Position numbers and translations under genes: made by a program. 64,000 nt of DNA from G963668345 sp965206025 (GTDB lineage Bacteria > Acidobacteriota > Terriglobia > Bryobacterales > UBA6623): contig CBDBIU010000003.1 of the NCBI GenBank assembly GCA_965206025.1, positions 124,001 to 188,000 on the forward strand, given 5' to 3'. Below are positions 1 to 11,318 of the stretch, piece by piece. A model generated the notes under the pieces. It had not been told where the DNA came from and ran no database searches. It was given only the letters and a program-made list of their open reading frames with translations. Numbering within the stretch: position 1 is the first letter of the stretch; each line of letters starts with the position of its first letter.

Positions 1-1560
1 GAAAAGCTCGGCTCGGACGCGTTTGTGGCCAAGCTGAGCGCCGACGGCAGCCAGGTGGTTTACGCAACGTATCTTGGCGGAAGCAGTGATGATGCGGGCA
101 ATGGGATCGCTGTCGACGGTGGCGGCAGCGCCTACCTGACCGGAGTGACCTATTCGGCTGACTTCCCGACGGCCAACCCATTTCAGGGCCTCTCGGGCGG
201 CTCTTCGGATGCCTTCGCGACAAAGCTCAACTCCGCGGGTTCGGCTCTGATCTACTCCACTTATCTTGGCGGTGAGAGCGACGATATTGGTTTCTCTATC
301 GCTGTAGACGCGGAAAACAGCGCCTACCTAACAGGCGGGACCGGTTCGCTGGACTTTCCTTTGGCGGGTGCCGCGCAACCGGATTTTGGGAGCGTCGATG
401 GATTGAGTTTCGATGCCTTTGTAACGAAGGTCAACGGCGACGGATCCGCTCTCGTGTACTCGAGCTACCTCGGCGGCAGTGGTGCTGAATTCGGTTTTGC
501 CCTTGCGGTGGACTCGACGGCCAATGCCTACGTGACGGGCACCACGAGCTCGATCGACTTCCCGGCGGCCAATGCCCTACAGGCGAACAACGCCGGCGGC
601 ATCGACGGCTTTCTCGCCAAGATGACCGCGGACGGGTCTGCCCTCGAGTACTCCAGCTATTTGGGCGGCAGCGAGGCTGACAATGCCGTGGGAATCGGCC
701 TGGACCCTTCGGGTAACGTTTATGTCGCGGGCTCTACTAGGTCACCTGACTCCCCAGTGACGTTCGGTGCCTTTCAGACAACCGTAGGGGGAGGGAAAGA
801 CGTCTTCGTGGCCAAGATTGTCGAAGGCGACCCGCTCCCCAAGATAACCACCGTCTCGGCCGCCAGTTTCAGCGGCGAACTCGGCGCCGCGCCTGATTCG
901 ATTGCCGCCGGCTTCGGCCCGGGTTTGGCCACGGGGACTGTTGGAGCCCCCGCGATCCCCCTGCCGACCTCGCTGGGGGGCACGCTGGTCAGAGTCACCG
1001 ATAGCGCGGGAACCGAGCATCTGGCAGAGCTGTTTTTGGTGTCGCCCCTTCAGATCAACTACCTCATTCCCGAGGACGCCGCACTCGGTCTCGCCCTGGT
1101 GATTGTGGAAACCGACGGCCAAGAGGTCGCGCGGGGCACGGTACGCATTCATGCAGTTGCACCGAGCCTATTCACCGCCAACGTCAGCGGCCAGGGTGTG
1201 CCCGCCGCGAGGGCCCTGCACGTGGCCGCCGACCTCACCCAGACAGAGCGGCTCATCTATGACGATACGGCCCCGGTAGGCAGCCGGGAGGCCCTGCCGA
1301 TCGATCTAGGCCCTGAGGACGAACAGGTCTTCTTGGTGCTGTTCGGGACCGGCATGCGAGGCATTACGACCGGAGCGACGGCCACCGTTGGCGGCGAGGC
1401 GGTACCCATTGCCGACCTTCTCGCCCAGCCGACTTTGGTCGGGCTCGACCAGGCCAACCTAGGCCCCCTGCCACGATCGCTGATCGGTCGCGGCGAGGTG
1501 GACATCCTTCTGACAGTAGATGGCAAGGCCGCTAATACGGTAACCGCTAATATTCAATGA
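1..1560 (+). CDS. SBBP beta-propeller repeat protein with Solibacter-type C-terminal domain (5' end outside window)
   Basis: The frame is open from base 1, so the true start and any signal peptide lie upstream of the window. The visible N-terminal two thirds is a series of roughly 50-60 residue repeats, each with a core like DAFVAKL followed by YSTYLGG, then AVD and a DFPT-type loop. This is the SBBP beta-propeller pattern. From about residue 275 the protein changes to a non-repetitive domain (PKITTVSAASFSG, then an FGPGLA and LFLVSPLQINYLIP segment) that matches the C-terminal domain typical of secreted Solibacter proteins (TIGR03437 type). I infer an exported surface protein; the ligand is unknown. 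The same architecture in decayed form lies at 46350-47543. Confidence 0.85.
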   Translation, partial: EKLGSDAFVAKLSADGSQVVYATYLGGSSDDAGNGIAVDGGGSAYLTGVTYSADFPTANPFQGLSGGSSDAFATKLNSAGSALIYSTYLGGESDDIGFSIAVDAENSAYLTGGTGSLDFPLAGAAQPDFGSVDGLSFDAFVTKVNGDGSALVYSSYLGGSGAEFGFALAVDSTANAYVTGTTSSIDFPAANALQANNAGGIDGFLAKMTADGSALEYSSYLGGSEADNAVGIGLDPSGNVYVAGSTRSPDSPVTFGAFQTTVGGGKDVFVAKIVEGDPLPKITTVSAASFSGELGAAPDSIAAGFGPGLATGTVGAPAIPLPTSLGGTLVRVTDSAGTEHLAELFLVSPLQINYLIPEDAALGLALVIVETDGQEVARGTVRIHAVAPSLFTANVSGQGVPAARALHVAADLTQTERLIYDDTAPVGSREALPIDLGPEDEQVFLVLFGTGMRGITTGATATVGGEAVPIADLLAQPTLVGLDQANLGPLPRSLIGRGEVDILLTVDGKAANTVTANIQ

Positions 1561-1754
1561 CCGCTCTCGACGAAACTGCTCTGTCGCGACGCCTCACAGA
1601 GGTTATAGGATACGTTCCGATCAGACGGCCGAGTCGTTGTACCCACGCTCGTCTGACACCATCGACGGCCTGAACCGTGACCGGTGCGGCAGCCCATCCT
1701 TCTGCCTCTGACGGGGCTTTGAAAAGTTGACCTCCTTGTGGAGCATGCGGAAAG

Positions 1755-2732
1755 ATGGGGCTCGTGCTGGAGTTGATCAACCCCGTTGTCCTCGAGCAAG
1801 TCGACGAGTTTCGAGACCGGTTCCGGTCCGCCAAGCCGTTTCGTCACGTCGTGATCGATGAGTTGTTGGTTCCGGAACACTGCCGGCGATTGGTCGAGGA
1901 GTTTCCGGGCTTTAATCCCCAGCAAGCTCGTAACGAGTTCGGGGAGGTAGGCCGCAAGGCCGTGCATGAAAACTTACCGCGGCTGGGTCCGGCCTACCGC
2001 GGGTTCGATCGCATGCTGCAAGAGGAGAAGTTTCTTGGCTTGCTGGGCGAGATTACCGGCATTCCGGGGCTTCTCTACGATCCGCAGTACGTGGGTGGCG
2101 GAACCCATGAAAACCTTGATGGCCAGGACCTTGATCCGCACGTCGACTTCAACTTTCACCCGCAAACCAATCTGCACCGTAGGCTCAATCTGTTGCTGTT
2201 TTTGAACGCCGAGTGGGAACCCGACTGGGGAGGCCTGCTCGAGCTCCACCGCGACCCGCACCTTCAGCCGGAGGAGGACTCCATCAAGGCGATTGTCCCC
2301 ATCGAAAACCGCTGCGTCCTTTTCGAAACCACGGAACAGTCCTGGCACGGGTTCCGCCGCATTCAGCTCCCCGCCGCCAAGAGGCAACTCTCTCGGCGGT
2401 CCATCGCCGTTTACTTCTACACTCGGCAGCGGCCACCCGAGCAGACCGCCGCGACGCACAGCACCGTCTACGTGCAGCGGCCGCTGCCCGCGCACATCCA
2501 AAGCGGTTATACGCTATCCGAGCAGGATCTTGACCGGATTCGCACCTTGATCGATCGGCGCGACAAACAGATCGAGTACCTCTACGAGAGGGAGCGCCTT
2601 TTCTCTTCGGTCATCGCGGAAATCGAACGCTCTGCTACGTTTCGATTCGCGCGGCTGATGGGTTGGCCGCTGCGAAAAATCCGAGACTGGGCAAAGACGG
2701 TTCGGCACCCGCCAAAGACGAACGTCCCCTAA
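1755..2732 (+). CDS. 2OG-Fe(II) oxygenase superfamily protein
   Basis: This 325-residue protein has the double-stranded beta-helix oxygenase signature: an HVD pair (H129, D131) in the segment DLDPHVDFNFHP, and a distal histidine in SWHGFRRI (H198) followed by arginines that would bind 2-oxoglutarate. These are the expected Fe(II) facial triad residues. The family hydroxylates proteins, sugars or small molecules; the substrate cannot be read from sequence. The last 60 residues are a basic/aromatic helical tail (YLYERERLFSS, then FRFARLMGWPLRKI) of a kind often found in proteins of surface polysaccharide loci, which I take as a weak hint only. It stands alone, with no obvious operon partner. 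Confidence 0.8.
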   Translation: MGLVLELINPVVLEQVDEFRDRFRSAKPFRHVVIDELLVPEHCRRLVEEFPGFNPQQARNEFGEVGRKAVHENLPRLGPAYRGFDRMLQEEKFLGLLGEITGIPGLLYDPQYVGGGTHENLDGQDLDPHVDFNFHPQTNLHRRLNLLLFLNAEWEPDWGGLLELHRDPHLQPEEDSIKAIVPIENRCVLFETTEQSWHGFRRIQLPAAKRQLSRRSIAVYFYTRQRPPEQTAATHSTVYVQRPLPAHIQSGYTLSEQDLDRIRTLIDRRDKQIEYLYERERLFSSVIAEIERSATFRFARLMGWPLRKIRDWAKTVRHPPKTNVP

Positions 2733-3057
2733 CCCCAAAAGCCCGGTCCTGCCGGTCTCCCATCTGATGCGAGGGGGCGGCGGTGCGTCCGGCGATCGTG
2801 CCCGGTCAAGTCGCTTCCCCAAAAACCTGCTAGCGTTAACGCGTTAAGCATTAGCCTGGGTCCTGCGAAGACGTCCCGGCCATCCCTTGTATTAGTCAGG
2901 AAGATTATCTTATATCAACATACTAAGATACTTGGTAGTTTTTCTCTATGTGGTTGATTCTCTTGACATTGCAGATCACAAATAGTACTTGACATCTACC
3001 TGCTCATATTTTATAATCTAGATGTACTAAGAAAAGAATTCGAAGGAGGACATCCAA
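2733..3057. other. Intergenic region upstream of hsp20
   Basis: There is no credible gene here. The right-hand part is markedly AT-rich compared with the surroundings and holds the hsp20 promoter. The octamer CTTGACAT occurs twice, 16 bp apart (about 2972 and 2988), so either a second overlapping -35 box or a direct-repeat regulator site is possible. I see no CIRCE (TTAGCACTC/GAGTGCTAA) and no HAIR element. Confidence 0.6.
2989..3017 (+). promoter_or_regulatory. Consensus sigma70 promoter of hsp20
   Basis: A perfect -35 box TTGACA (2989-2994) is followed by exactly 17 bp and a perfect -10 box TATAAT (3012-3017). The predicted transcription start is near 3024, about 34 nt before the hsp20 ATG. 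A strong Shine-Dalgarno AGGAGG (3044-3049) sits 8 nt before the ATG. This is the best promoter in the window and predicts strong housekeeping transcription, which is unusual for a heat-shock gene unless a repressor acts on it. Confidence 0.85.
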
Positions 3058-3492
3058 ATGCATCTCGTTAGACACACATCGCGAGGCTTGACGCCCTGGT
3101 TTGATTTCGATCGCCTGTTCGAAGGCTTCTTGCCACCCCTTCGCGACCGAGTGGAGGGAAGCTCATGGTCGCCGGCGGTTGACGTCTTTGAGGACGAGAA
3201 GAAAATCGTTCTCAAGGCCGATCTCCCGGAGGTGGACGAGGAGAACTTGAACGTGAAGGTCGAAGAGGACGTTCTGACCGTGCATGCCGAGCGGAAGTTC
3301 GAGAAGGAAACCAAAGAAGAGGACTTCCATCGGATCGAGCGTTCCTACGGCTCCTTCCACCGTAGCTTCCAACTGCCCGAGACGGTCAACGTCGAGAAGA
3401 TCGACGCGAAGTACGACAAGGGCGTCTTGAAGATTACTCTGCCCAAGAGTGAGCAGAAGCCCAAGAAAGGTCGCGTGATCGACGTCCACTGA
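3058..3492 (+). CDS. hsp20: Hsp20/alpha-crystallin small heat-shock protein
   Basis: The 144-residue protein has the size and order of a bacterial small heat-shock protein: a short N-terminal arm (WFDFDRLFEGF), an alpha-crystallin domain from about residue 38 (WSPAVDVFEDEKKIVLKADL) to about 132, the conserved signature YDKGVLKITLPK, and a short C-terminal extension. It is an ATP-independent holdase that binds unfolding proteins in the cytoplasm. ClpB, the disaggregase, lies 450 bp downstream on the same strand, so the two plausibly work together. The start is fixed by the AGGAGG ribosome-binding site. Confidence 0.95.
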   Translation: MHLVRHTSRGLTPWFDFDRLFEGFLPPLRDRVEGSSWSPAVDVFEDEKKIVLKADLPEVDEENLNVKVEEDVLTVHAERKFEKETKEEDFHRIERSYGSFHRSFQLPETVNVEKIDAKYDKGVLKITLPKSEQKPKKGRVIDVH

Positions 3493-3506
3493 GGCGACCG
3501 ACGGGG

Positions 3507-3532
3507 GCGGGCAGCCGCTGGGCTGCCTGCCC
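3507..3532 (+). terminator. Hairpin after hsp20 (possible terminator)
   Basis: GGCAGCC (3510-3516) and GGCTGCC (3521-3527) can form a 7-bp GC stem with a 4-nt loop, just after the hsp20 stop. No run of T follows, so it may be a processing or stability hairpin rather than an intrinsic terminator. Confidence 0.4.
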
Positions 3533-3741
3533 TTGTTCGACCGGTGCAAAGCTCGGCATTCTCTGGCGCGCCCGACGCTCACACAGGCGGGTGTGGAAAA
3601 ATGTTGGCGTCGAAAAGCGGGCTGGGCGAATGGCTTCCCACAAGGACTCCATTTTACTCTTGTAGGGGCGCAAGTCATCGCACCCGGTCCCGCAGCCCCG
3701 AGGGGCTAACGCGGACCGGAACGGGGCCAACGTGCGTTCCA

Positions 3742-3922
3742 CTAGCCCGCTTTTCTCGCCAGCGGTGCAAGCAGGCGCCCGCCGCCAGGGATGTAGGGGC
3801 GCGATTCATCGCGCCCGCTTGCCGGCAGACTGTACGTTGGGCGATGTGCACGAAGCGTTGCCGCGAGCCAGAGCCGCCGGGCCTTTCGCCTCGTCGACCG
3901 CGGCGGTGGCGAGAAAAGCGGC
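3742..3922. repeat. Inverted-end intergenic repeat (CTAGCCCGC type), copy before clpB
   Basis: The left end reads CTAGCCCGCTTTTCTCGCC and the right end, on the opposite strand, begins near GGCCGCTTTTCTCGCC. The interior holds the palindrome GGGCGCGA-ttca-TCGCGCCC (3797-3816) inside a GTAGGGGC motif. A block near the right end (GAGCC..AGCCGCC.GG.CCTTTCGCCTC) recurs in the copy at 62417-62686. A further GTAGGGGC palindrome lies at about 3662-3690, and a lone end (GAAAAGCGGGCTGGG) at about 3612. The rest of 3493-3940 shows no gene. Confidence 0.7.
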
Positions 3923-3940
3923 CTCAAGGAGGAAGACATC

Positions 3941-6574
<2,634 letters not shown>

Positions 6575-6954
6575 CCCGCTGAGGCCGAGGAGAGTTCGCT
6601 GGCCATTCGGCTAATGCGACCGAAATCGGACGTTCGCTGCGATACGAGCCGCGGCAACGATAGAGGACAAGATGAGAAAACAGTAACGAGCACGACTCAT
6701 TTTGAAGACTGCCTAGCCATCAAGGCAGGACGGTATCGTTCTAGAACCCCCACGAACCAAAAATACCTCGACCGGCAGCCATAGTGTCACAGGCCGCAGA
6801 AAAACTCTGTGGTGTAGAGATGCTTCGCCTTCCCCGCGCGGTTATCCGAGCACGTTCGAATACTCCGTAAAAGCTCTTCACCGCTTGATACCGCCAACCG
6901 AAGTAGATTTCCAGCCCTTCCTTGAGGCACGCCTCGCAAGACGTGCTAGATCGG
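6575..6954. other. Non-coding stretch after clpB
   Basis: No frame in these 380 bases has credible coding character or family similarity. I see no clear terminator, tRNA or repeat. Open frames here look like chance. Confidence 0.5.
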
Positions 6955-7338
6955 TCAGTCGAGAATAGCAGTGCCCCAGGGATTGTCGATCGCGAATTTC
7001 CACGTCCCGTCGGGCTGCCGCCGGATAACGTCGATGGCCAGGCCCTCCATTGATACCGGCTCGCCGTCCGGTCCTGTTCCGGTGAGTGTCCACTGGGCGT
7101 AATTGGTTCCGATATCGCCCGCGATGAGCGTCTCATGCTTGACCAGCGTCAGGCTCGGTTTCAGGGACAAAAAACCGGTCAAGGATTCACGCAGAGCGTC
7201 CGTCCCGCGAACGACTTTGCCGGGTTCGTCGACGAAGACGGCATCGGGCTCGTAGAGAGCCAGAACGCCTTCGACATCGGCGGCGTTGAACCTCTCAAAA
7301 AAGGTATCCATCATTTCTTTCGGGGTGCCTGTTGCCAT
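6955..7338 (-). CDS. NTF2-like / SnoaL-like small protein
   Basis: The start is the ATG at 7338, chosen because GGAGGAAG lies about 7 nt upstream. A longer frame to 7440 has no ribosome-binding site and an atypical N-terminus. The 127-residue product opens with a helix (PKEMMDTFFERFNAADVEGV), then ALYEPDAVFVDEPGKVVRG and a beta-rich half ending in GTWKFAIDNPWG. This is the cone-shaped NTF2/SnoaL/DUF4440 fold. Members are ligand-binding proteins or small hydrolases/isomerases, so the exact function is open. It is a stand-alone gene. Confidence 0.8.
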   Translation of the reverse strand: MATGTPKEMMDTFFERFNAADVEGVLALYEPDAVFVDEPGKVVRGTDALRESLTGFLSLKPSLTLVKHETLIAGDIGTNYAQWTLTGTGPDGEPVSMEGLAIDVIRRQPDGTWKFAIDNPWGTAILD

Positions 7339-7967
7339 CAAAGTTCTTCCTCCGTGTAATTGCTTGCGGCAAGAAACTAGCCCGAATTTCCATGCGCGCC
7401 GCAACGGCGCAGATTCATCAGTGGGGAGACCCCCACCCATGCGACTGCGGTAAACATTGTAGCTGGGTGGTCACCAATGATGGGACGGCGCGGGTAGGCG
7501 CCTCCTACCAAGGAGCATCGTGAGGCTGGTGATCGCAGCTCGTCCGCAAGGAGCCCAACGGGGACTGAAACCAGCGCCACCGTGGTCGCGGTCGGACTCC
7601 CAGCCATCCGAGGGGAGATCCAAAGGGCACAAACCACAGCAGCCCGAAACCGCGCTAACCCTCTGTGTCCTTGCCACTTGCGCTAAGCCCGACCACTGAG
7701 CCGCAGCCCCTAGGCTATGCTATGATCGCAGTTTATCTGAACGAAAGCAGCGACAACGCGACGAATCGATCGATCCTGCTGCGGCCCCAGCAGCCCCCGT
7801 GTGAAAGTCCTTGGACTCAAGAAAAATGGGTGCAGTGGCCGATCTTCCTCGTCCATCACACTTTCGCCGAACCTAGTTCCTGCGGGGGCTGCTAGGGGGT
7901 GCGGTCGCCGCTTTGCGAGGGACCGCCTGGTTCGCCGAGTCTCCATGACCGTCCCGTGGGCTAGCGC
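7339..7967. other. Long non-coding stretch between the NTF2-like gene and nth
   Basis: About 630 bases without a supportable gene. Short frames on both strands have no start signals, no recognisable domains and shifting composition. A TATGAT-like -10 box near 7730 is the only promoter-like signal. The region may be a decayed gene, but nothing identifies it. Confidence 0.45.
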
Positions 7968-8636
7968 ATGAGCAAGGTCCGCAAACCCCGCAGCAAAGAG
8001 GATCGCCGTCGGCGCCTGAGCACGGTCCTGCGGCGCCTCAACAAAGACTACCCGAATGTCGAGTGCGCTTTGCGGCACTGCGGCGCTTGGGAGTTGCTGG
8101 CCGCGACGATCTTATCCGCGCAGTGCACCGACGTACGAGTCAACCAGGTTACGCCGGGACTGTTCGCCAAGTACCCCTCGGTCGCGGACATGGCCTCGGT
8201 TCGCCAGGAAGTTCTGGAGCGCGACATCCAGTCGACTGGGTTTTTTCGGAATAAAGCCAGGTCGCTGATCGGCTCGGCGCAAAGAGTCGCCTCCGAGTTC
8301 GGCGGCAAGGTGCCGGAAACGATGGACGAAATCCTCACCCTGCCGGGCGTGGCCCGCAAGACGGCCAATGTTGTATTGGGAACGTGGTTCGGGAAGGCGA
8401 CAGGCGTAGTGGTCGACACTCACGTTCAGCGCATCGCGCGCCGGCTCGACCTGACCCGGGAAAAGGACCCGGCCAAGATCGAAAAGGACCTGATGGAAAC
8501 GATTCCCAAGAAGCGTTGGATATTGTTCAGCCATCAAATCATTCACCATGGCCGCCAGGTCTGCCAAGCGCGCAAGCCACGCTGCGGGGAATGCAGCCTG
8601 GCGAACCTTTGCTACGCTCCCGACAAGAGAGTTTGA
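7968..8636 (+). CDS. nth: Endonuclease III (bifunctional DNA glycosylase/AP lyase)
   Basis: The 222-residue protein carries the helix-hairpin-helix motif LPGVARKTA with the catalytic lysine (K131), followed by the catalytic aspartate in VVDTHVQR (D150). A C-terminal 4Fe-4S loop has cysteines spaced C-x6-C-x2-C-x5-C (C199, C206, C209, C215). All key residues are present, so it should excise oxidised pyrimidines in base-excision repair. MutY, its structural relative, is at 34129-35235. The ATG at 7968 gives a normal family length. Confidence 0.96.
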   Translation: MSKVRKPRSKEDRRRRLSTVLRRLNKDYPNVECALRHCGAWELLAATILSAQCTDVRVNQVTPGLFAKYPSVADMASVRQEVLERDIQSTGFFRNKARSLIGSAQRVASEFGGKVPETMDEILTLPGVARKTANVVLGTWFGKATGVVVDTHVQRIARRLDLTREKDPAKIEKDLMETIPKKRWILFSHQIIHHGRQVCQARKPRCGECSLANLCYAPDKRV

Positions 8637-8669
8637 TGGCCCCTCGACCGCGAACCAACCGGGAATAGC

Positions 8670-9266
8670 GTGCTCAGAGATCTCGGAGAGCGGCTTGTGC
8701 AAACCGCGACCGCCATGGGTCCGCCGGGGCTCTTTCTCGTGGCGCTGGGAGATTCGGCTTTCGTGCCGCTGCCGCAGGGCGTTGACGCTCTAATCATCGC
8801 GCAATCGATCGCGGCCCCCTCGACGGCGTATTTCGGCGCGGCTCTGGCGGTGCTTGGATCACTCATCGGATCACTCGTTCTTTACACGATGGCGCAAAGA
8901 GTCGGCCGCCGCATGCTCGAGAAGAAAGTCAGGGCGGGCGGCATCGAAAGGATGCGCCGCCAAATCGAAAAGTACGACGCTCTGGTGCTGTTGTTTCCCA
9001 CCATGGTCCCATTGCCGCTGCCTATGAAACTCTTCGTCATCGGCGCGGGTGTGTTTCAAATGAACCTGGCGCGCTTCATGGCGGTAATTGTTTTGGCCCG
9101 CTCGCTGCGCTATTTCGGCGAAGCCTTTGTCGCTCTACGCTACGGCGAGCAAACCACCACGTTCTTCAAAGAGCACGTGCTGCTCGGCGCCGTGGTCGTT
9201 GTGGGGTTGTTCGTTGTGTTTTACGGCGTGCAGCGCTGGAGCACCGGCAGAGTGAGCAGCGGGTAG
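8670..9266 (+). CDS. DedA/VTT-domain membrane protein
   Basis: A 198-residue integral membrane protein with several hydrophobic segments (about 18-40, 50-75, 100-145 and 165-185). It has the VTT-domain features of the DedA/YqaA type: an early FLVALGDSAFVPLP stretch, then glycine-rich helices and a VPLPLPMKLFVIGAG turn that resembles the re-entrant loop. DedA relatives help move undecaprenyl phosphate and other lipids across the inner membrane; the substrate here is not known. Translation probably begins at GTG 8670, 34 nt after nth, so the two may be co-transcribed. Confidence 0.7.
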   Translation: MLRDLGERLVQTATAMGPPGLFLVALGDSAFVPLPQGVDALIIAQSIAAPSTAYFGAALAVLGSLIGSLVLYTMAQRVGRRMLEKKVRAGGIERMRRQIEKYDALVLLFPTMVPLPLPMKLFVIGAGVFQMNLARFMAVIVLARSLRYFGEAFVALRYGEQTTTFFKEHVLLGAVVVVGLFVVFYGVQRWSTGRVSSG

Positions 9267-9439
9267 CGGCCTAACGCGTCGGCCATGATACGATCCTGAA
9301 TGTGCACCGACGGCTGACTGTCGGCCCTTCGTTTCGCAAAGGACGGGTTTGTACATGGGTACGCCAATTTGGTCGATCAATGTTCTCGCGCATCTAGTCG
9401 ACCAAGCAATGGTCGGGCATTCCGGCGGGCCAGCCGCCT

Positions 9440-11134
9440 GTGTCGCCGGCGGGTGAGGACATACTTAGTCGAAGCCCCACGACTCCGCGGCCGATGACAG
9501 CAACACGCAAGCCCCAACCCGGACTAACTCCACCCAGCGCCCGCGAACGCGCGGTGCGGGCGAGCCACATGCAGGCTCTAGTCGAGCGGATTCAAAAGAT
9601 CGAGGAGCGCCTGCGTCAAGGCGGCGGACCGGAGCGGGTAGCCAAGCAGCACAAGGCGGGCAAACTGACCGCTCGCGAGCGGATCGAGAAGCTCATCGAT
9701 CGGGATTCGTCGTTCCTAGAGATCGGCCTGCTCGTTGCCTGGGACCTTTATGAGGGAAAGGCTCCCGCCGCCGGCGTCGTCACCGGAATCGGGCGTGTCG
9801 GCGGAAGACCCATTGCCATCGTGGCCAACGATTCGACCGTCAAGGCGGGCGCCTGGTGGCCGGAAACCGTTCCCAAGATCGTCAGGATGCAGGAAGCCGC
9901 GATGCAGTGCCGGGTCCCGATTGTCTACCTGGTCGATTCGTCGGGCATCAACCTACCTTTTCAGGAAAGCATTTTTCCCGGCCAGTACGGGGGAGCGCGT
10001 ATTTTCTACAACAACTCCCTGATGCGCCGCCGATTGCGCATACCGCAGATCGCCGCCGTGATGGGGCCGTGCATCGCCGGGGGAGCGTATCTTCCCGCCT
10101 TGAGCGACGTCATCATCATGGTGGAAAAGACCAGCTTTATGGGCTTGGGAGGGTCGAATCTGGTCAAAGGAGCCATCGGAAAGTCGGTGGACGCCGAAAC
10201 GCTGGGGGGCGCCGCGACACATACCGCGGTGAGCGGCGTTGCTCACCACCGGGCCCGCGACGACCAGCACTGTCTCGAGATGATCCGCCAAATGGTGGCC
10301 GAGCTGCCGCGCCCGAATGAGCCGCGGTCGCGCGAATCCTCCGCCCCGTTACTCAATGAAGACGGAATTTACTCCGTGCTCCCGGCCGACCACCGCCTTC
10401 CCTACGACCTGCAAGAAATTGTCTTGCGGATTTTTGACGGCGAGGGATTTCTGGAATTCATGGCCGACTATGCTCCCGAAGTCCTCTGTGCCAATGCGCG
10501 ATTGGCCGGGAGGCCCGTGGGTCTCGTCGCCAACCGGCGTGGGGTGTTTCGGCAGGGCCAGTCCACTCGCTTGGGCGCCATCATCTACACCGAAAGCGCC
10601 CACAAGATCGCCCAGTTCGTCGAGACTTGCGACCGTCACAATCATCCGCTTGTCTACTTGCAGGATGTCAGTGGGTTCATGGTCGGCCCGGAGGCGGAGG
10701 AAAGCGGGATTATTCGCGCCGGCGCGGAAATGGTCGAAACCATGGCTTGCGCCCGGGTTCCCAAGATCGTGGTTACCCTGAACCACGCCAGCGGCGCCGG
10801 TTACTACGCCATGGCGGGACAGGGTTTCGACCCGAGTTTCATCTTCAGCTGGCCGACGGCAAGGGTGGGGGTGATGGAGGGCGAGTCGGCCGTTCAGGCC
10901 CTATATGCTTCGGAGTTGGAGCGGCTCAAAGAAGCTGGCGAGCCGGCCGGCGAGGAGCTGCAACAGGCCATGGATCAGACCCGCGCCGACTACGAACGAA
11001 GCCTGGACGCGAAATGGTCGGCGGCTCGCGGCCACGTCGACGCGATCATCGATCCTGGCCGGACACGCCAGGTGCTCGATCTATGCCTAGAGACCGCGGC
11101 GCATAGTCGACCGCTTGTAGGCGCTCCTGATTAG
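9440..11134 (+). CDS. Acyl-CoA carboxylase carboxyltransferase (beta) subunit
   Basis: The 564-residue protein is a biotin-dependent carboxyltransferase of the methylcrotonyl/propionyl-CoA carboxylase beta type. Residues 70-290 form the N-terminal crotonase-like domain (KLTARERIEKLIDRDS, VYLVDSSGINLPFQE, GPCIAGGAYLPALSD). Residues 330-550 form the C-terminal domain (PVGLVANRRGVF, VYLQDVSGFMVG, NHASGAGYYAMAGQGF). The GPCIAGGAY and GAGYYAM segments are the oxyanion-hole regions. It would transfer CO2 from biotin to an acyl-CoA. No alpha (biotin carboxylase/carrier) gene is nearby, so the partner is elsewhere. The start may be GTG 9440 or ATG 9494. Confidence 0.92.
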   Translation: MSPAGEDILSRSPTTPRPMTATRKPQPGLTPPSARERAVRASHMQALVERIQKIEERLRQGGGPERVAKQHKAGKLTARERIEKLIDRDSSFLEIGLLVAWDLYEGKAPAAGVVTGIGRVGGRPIAIVANDSTVKAGAWWPETVPKIVRMQEAAMQCRVPIVYLVDSSGINLPFQESIFPGQYGGARIFYNNSLMRRRLRIPQIAAVMGPCIAGGAYLPALSDVIIMVEKTSFMGLGGSNLVKGAIGKSVDAETLGGAATHTAVSGVAHHRARDDQHCLEMIRQMVAELPRPNEPRSRESSAPLLNEDGIYSVLPADHRLPYDLQEIVLRIFDGEGFLEFMADYAPEVLCANARLAGRPVGLVANRRGVFRQGQSTRLGAIIYTESAHKIAQFVETCDRHNHPLVYLQDVSGFMVGPEAEESGIIRAGAEMVETMACARVPKIVVTLNHASGAGYYAMAGQGFDPSFIFSWPTARVGVMEGESAVQALYASELERLKEAGEPAGEELQQAMDQTRADYERSLDAKWSAARGHVDAIIDPGRTRQVLDLCLETAAHSRPLVGAPD

Positions 11135-11318
11135 CTAGCTTCCGTCGCGAAAAGGGGGAGACCGGCTGGTGGCCGGTTACAGGCCCGCCCATTCGTTACC
11201 GATGTCCCGGTCTGGTCAAGTTTTGTCGTGAGAAATGCGGGCGAGTTCCAGGCGTGTGAAATATCCTGATACGTTTATCAAAGCGATCCACATGATCTAA
11301 ACTGAGGTAGCCCTCCTG

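Noticed and set aside
25..840. Periodic repeats at the window start as a CRISPR or satellite array
   Set aside because: The period is about 160-170 bp, in frame, and encodes SBBP protein repeats.
2826..3057. CIRCE or HAIR heat-shock operator before hsp20
   Set aside because: No TTAGCACTC/GAGTGCTAA or CTTGAGT-N7-ACTCAAG; only two CTTGACAT direct repeats.
7377..7895. Small open frames between the NTF2-like gene and nth
   Set aside because: No start signals, no domain likeness and no consistent coding pattern.
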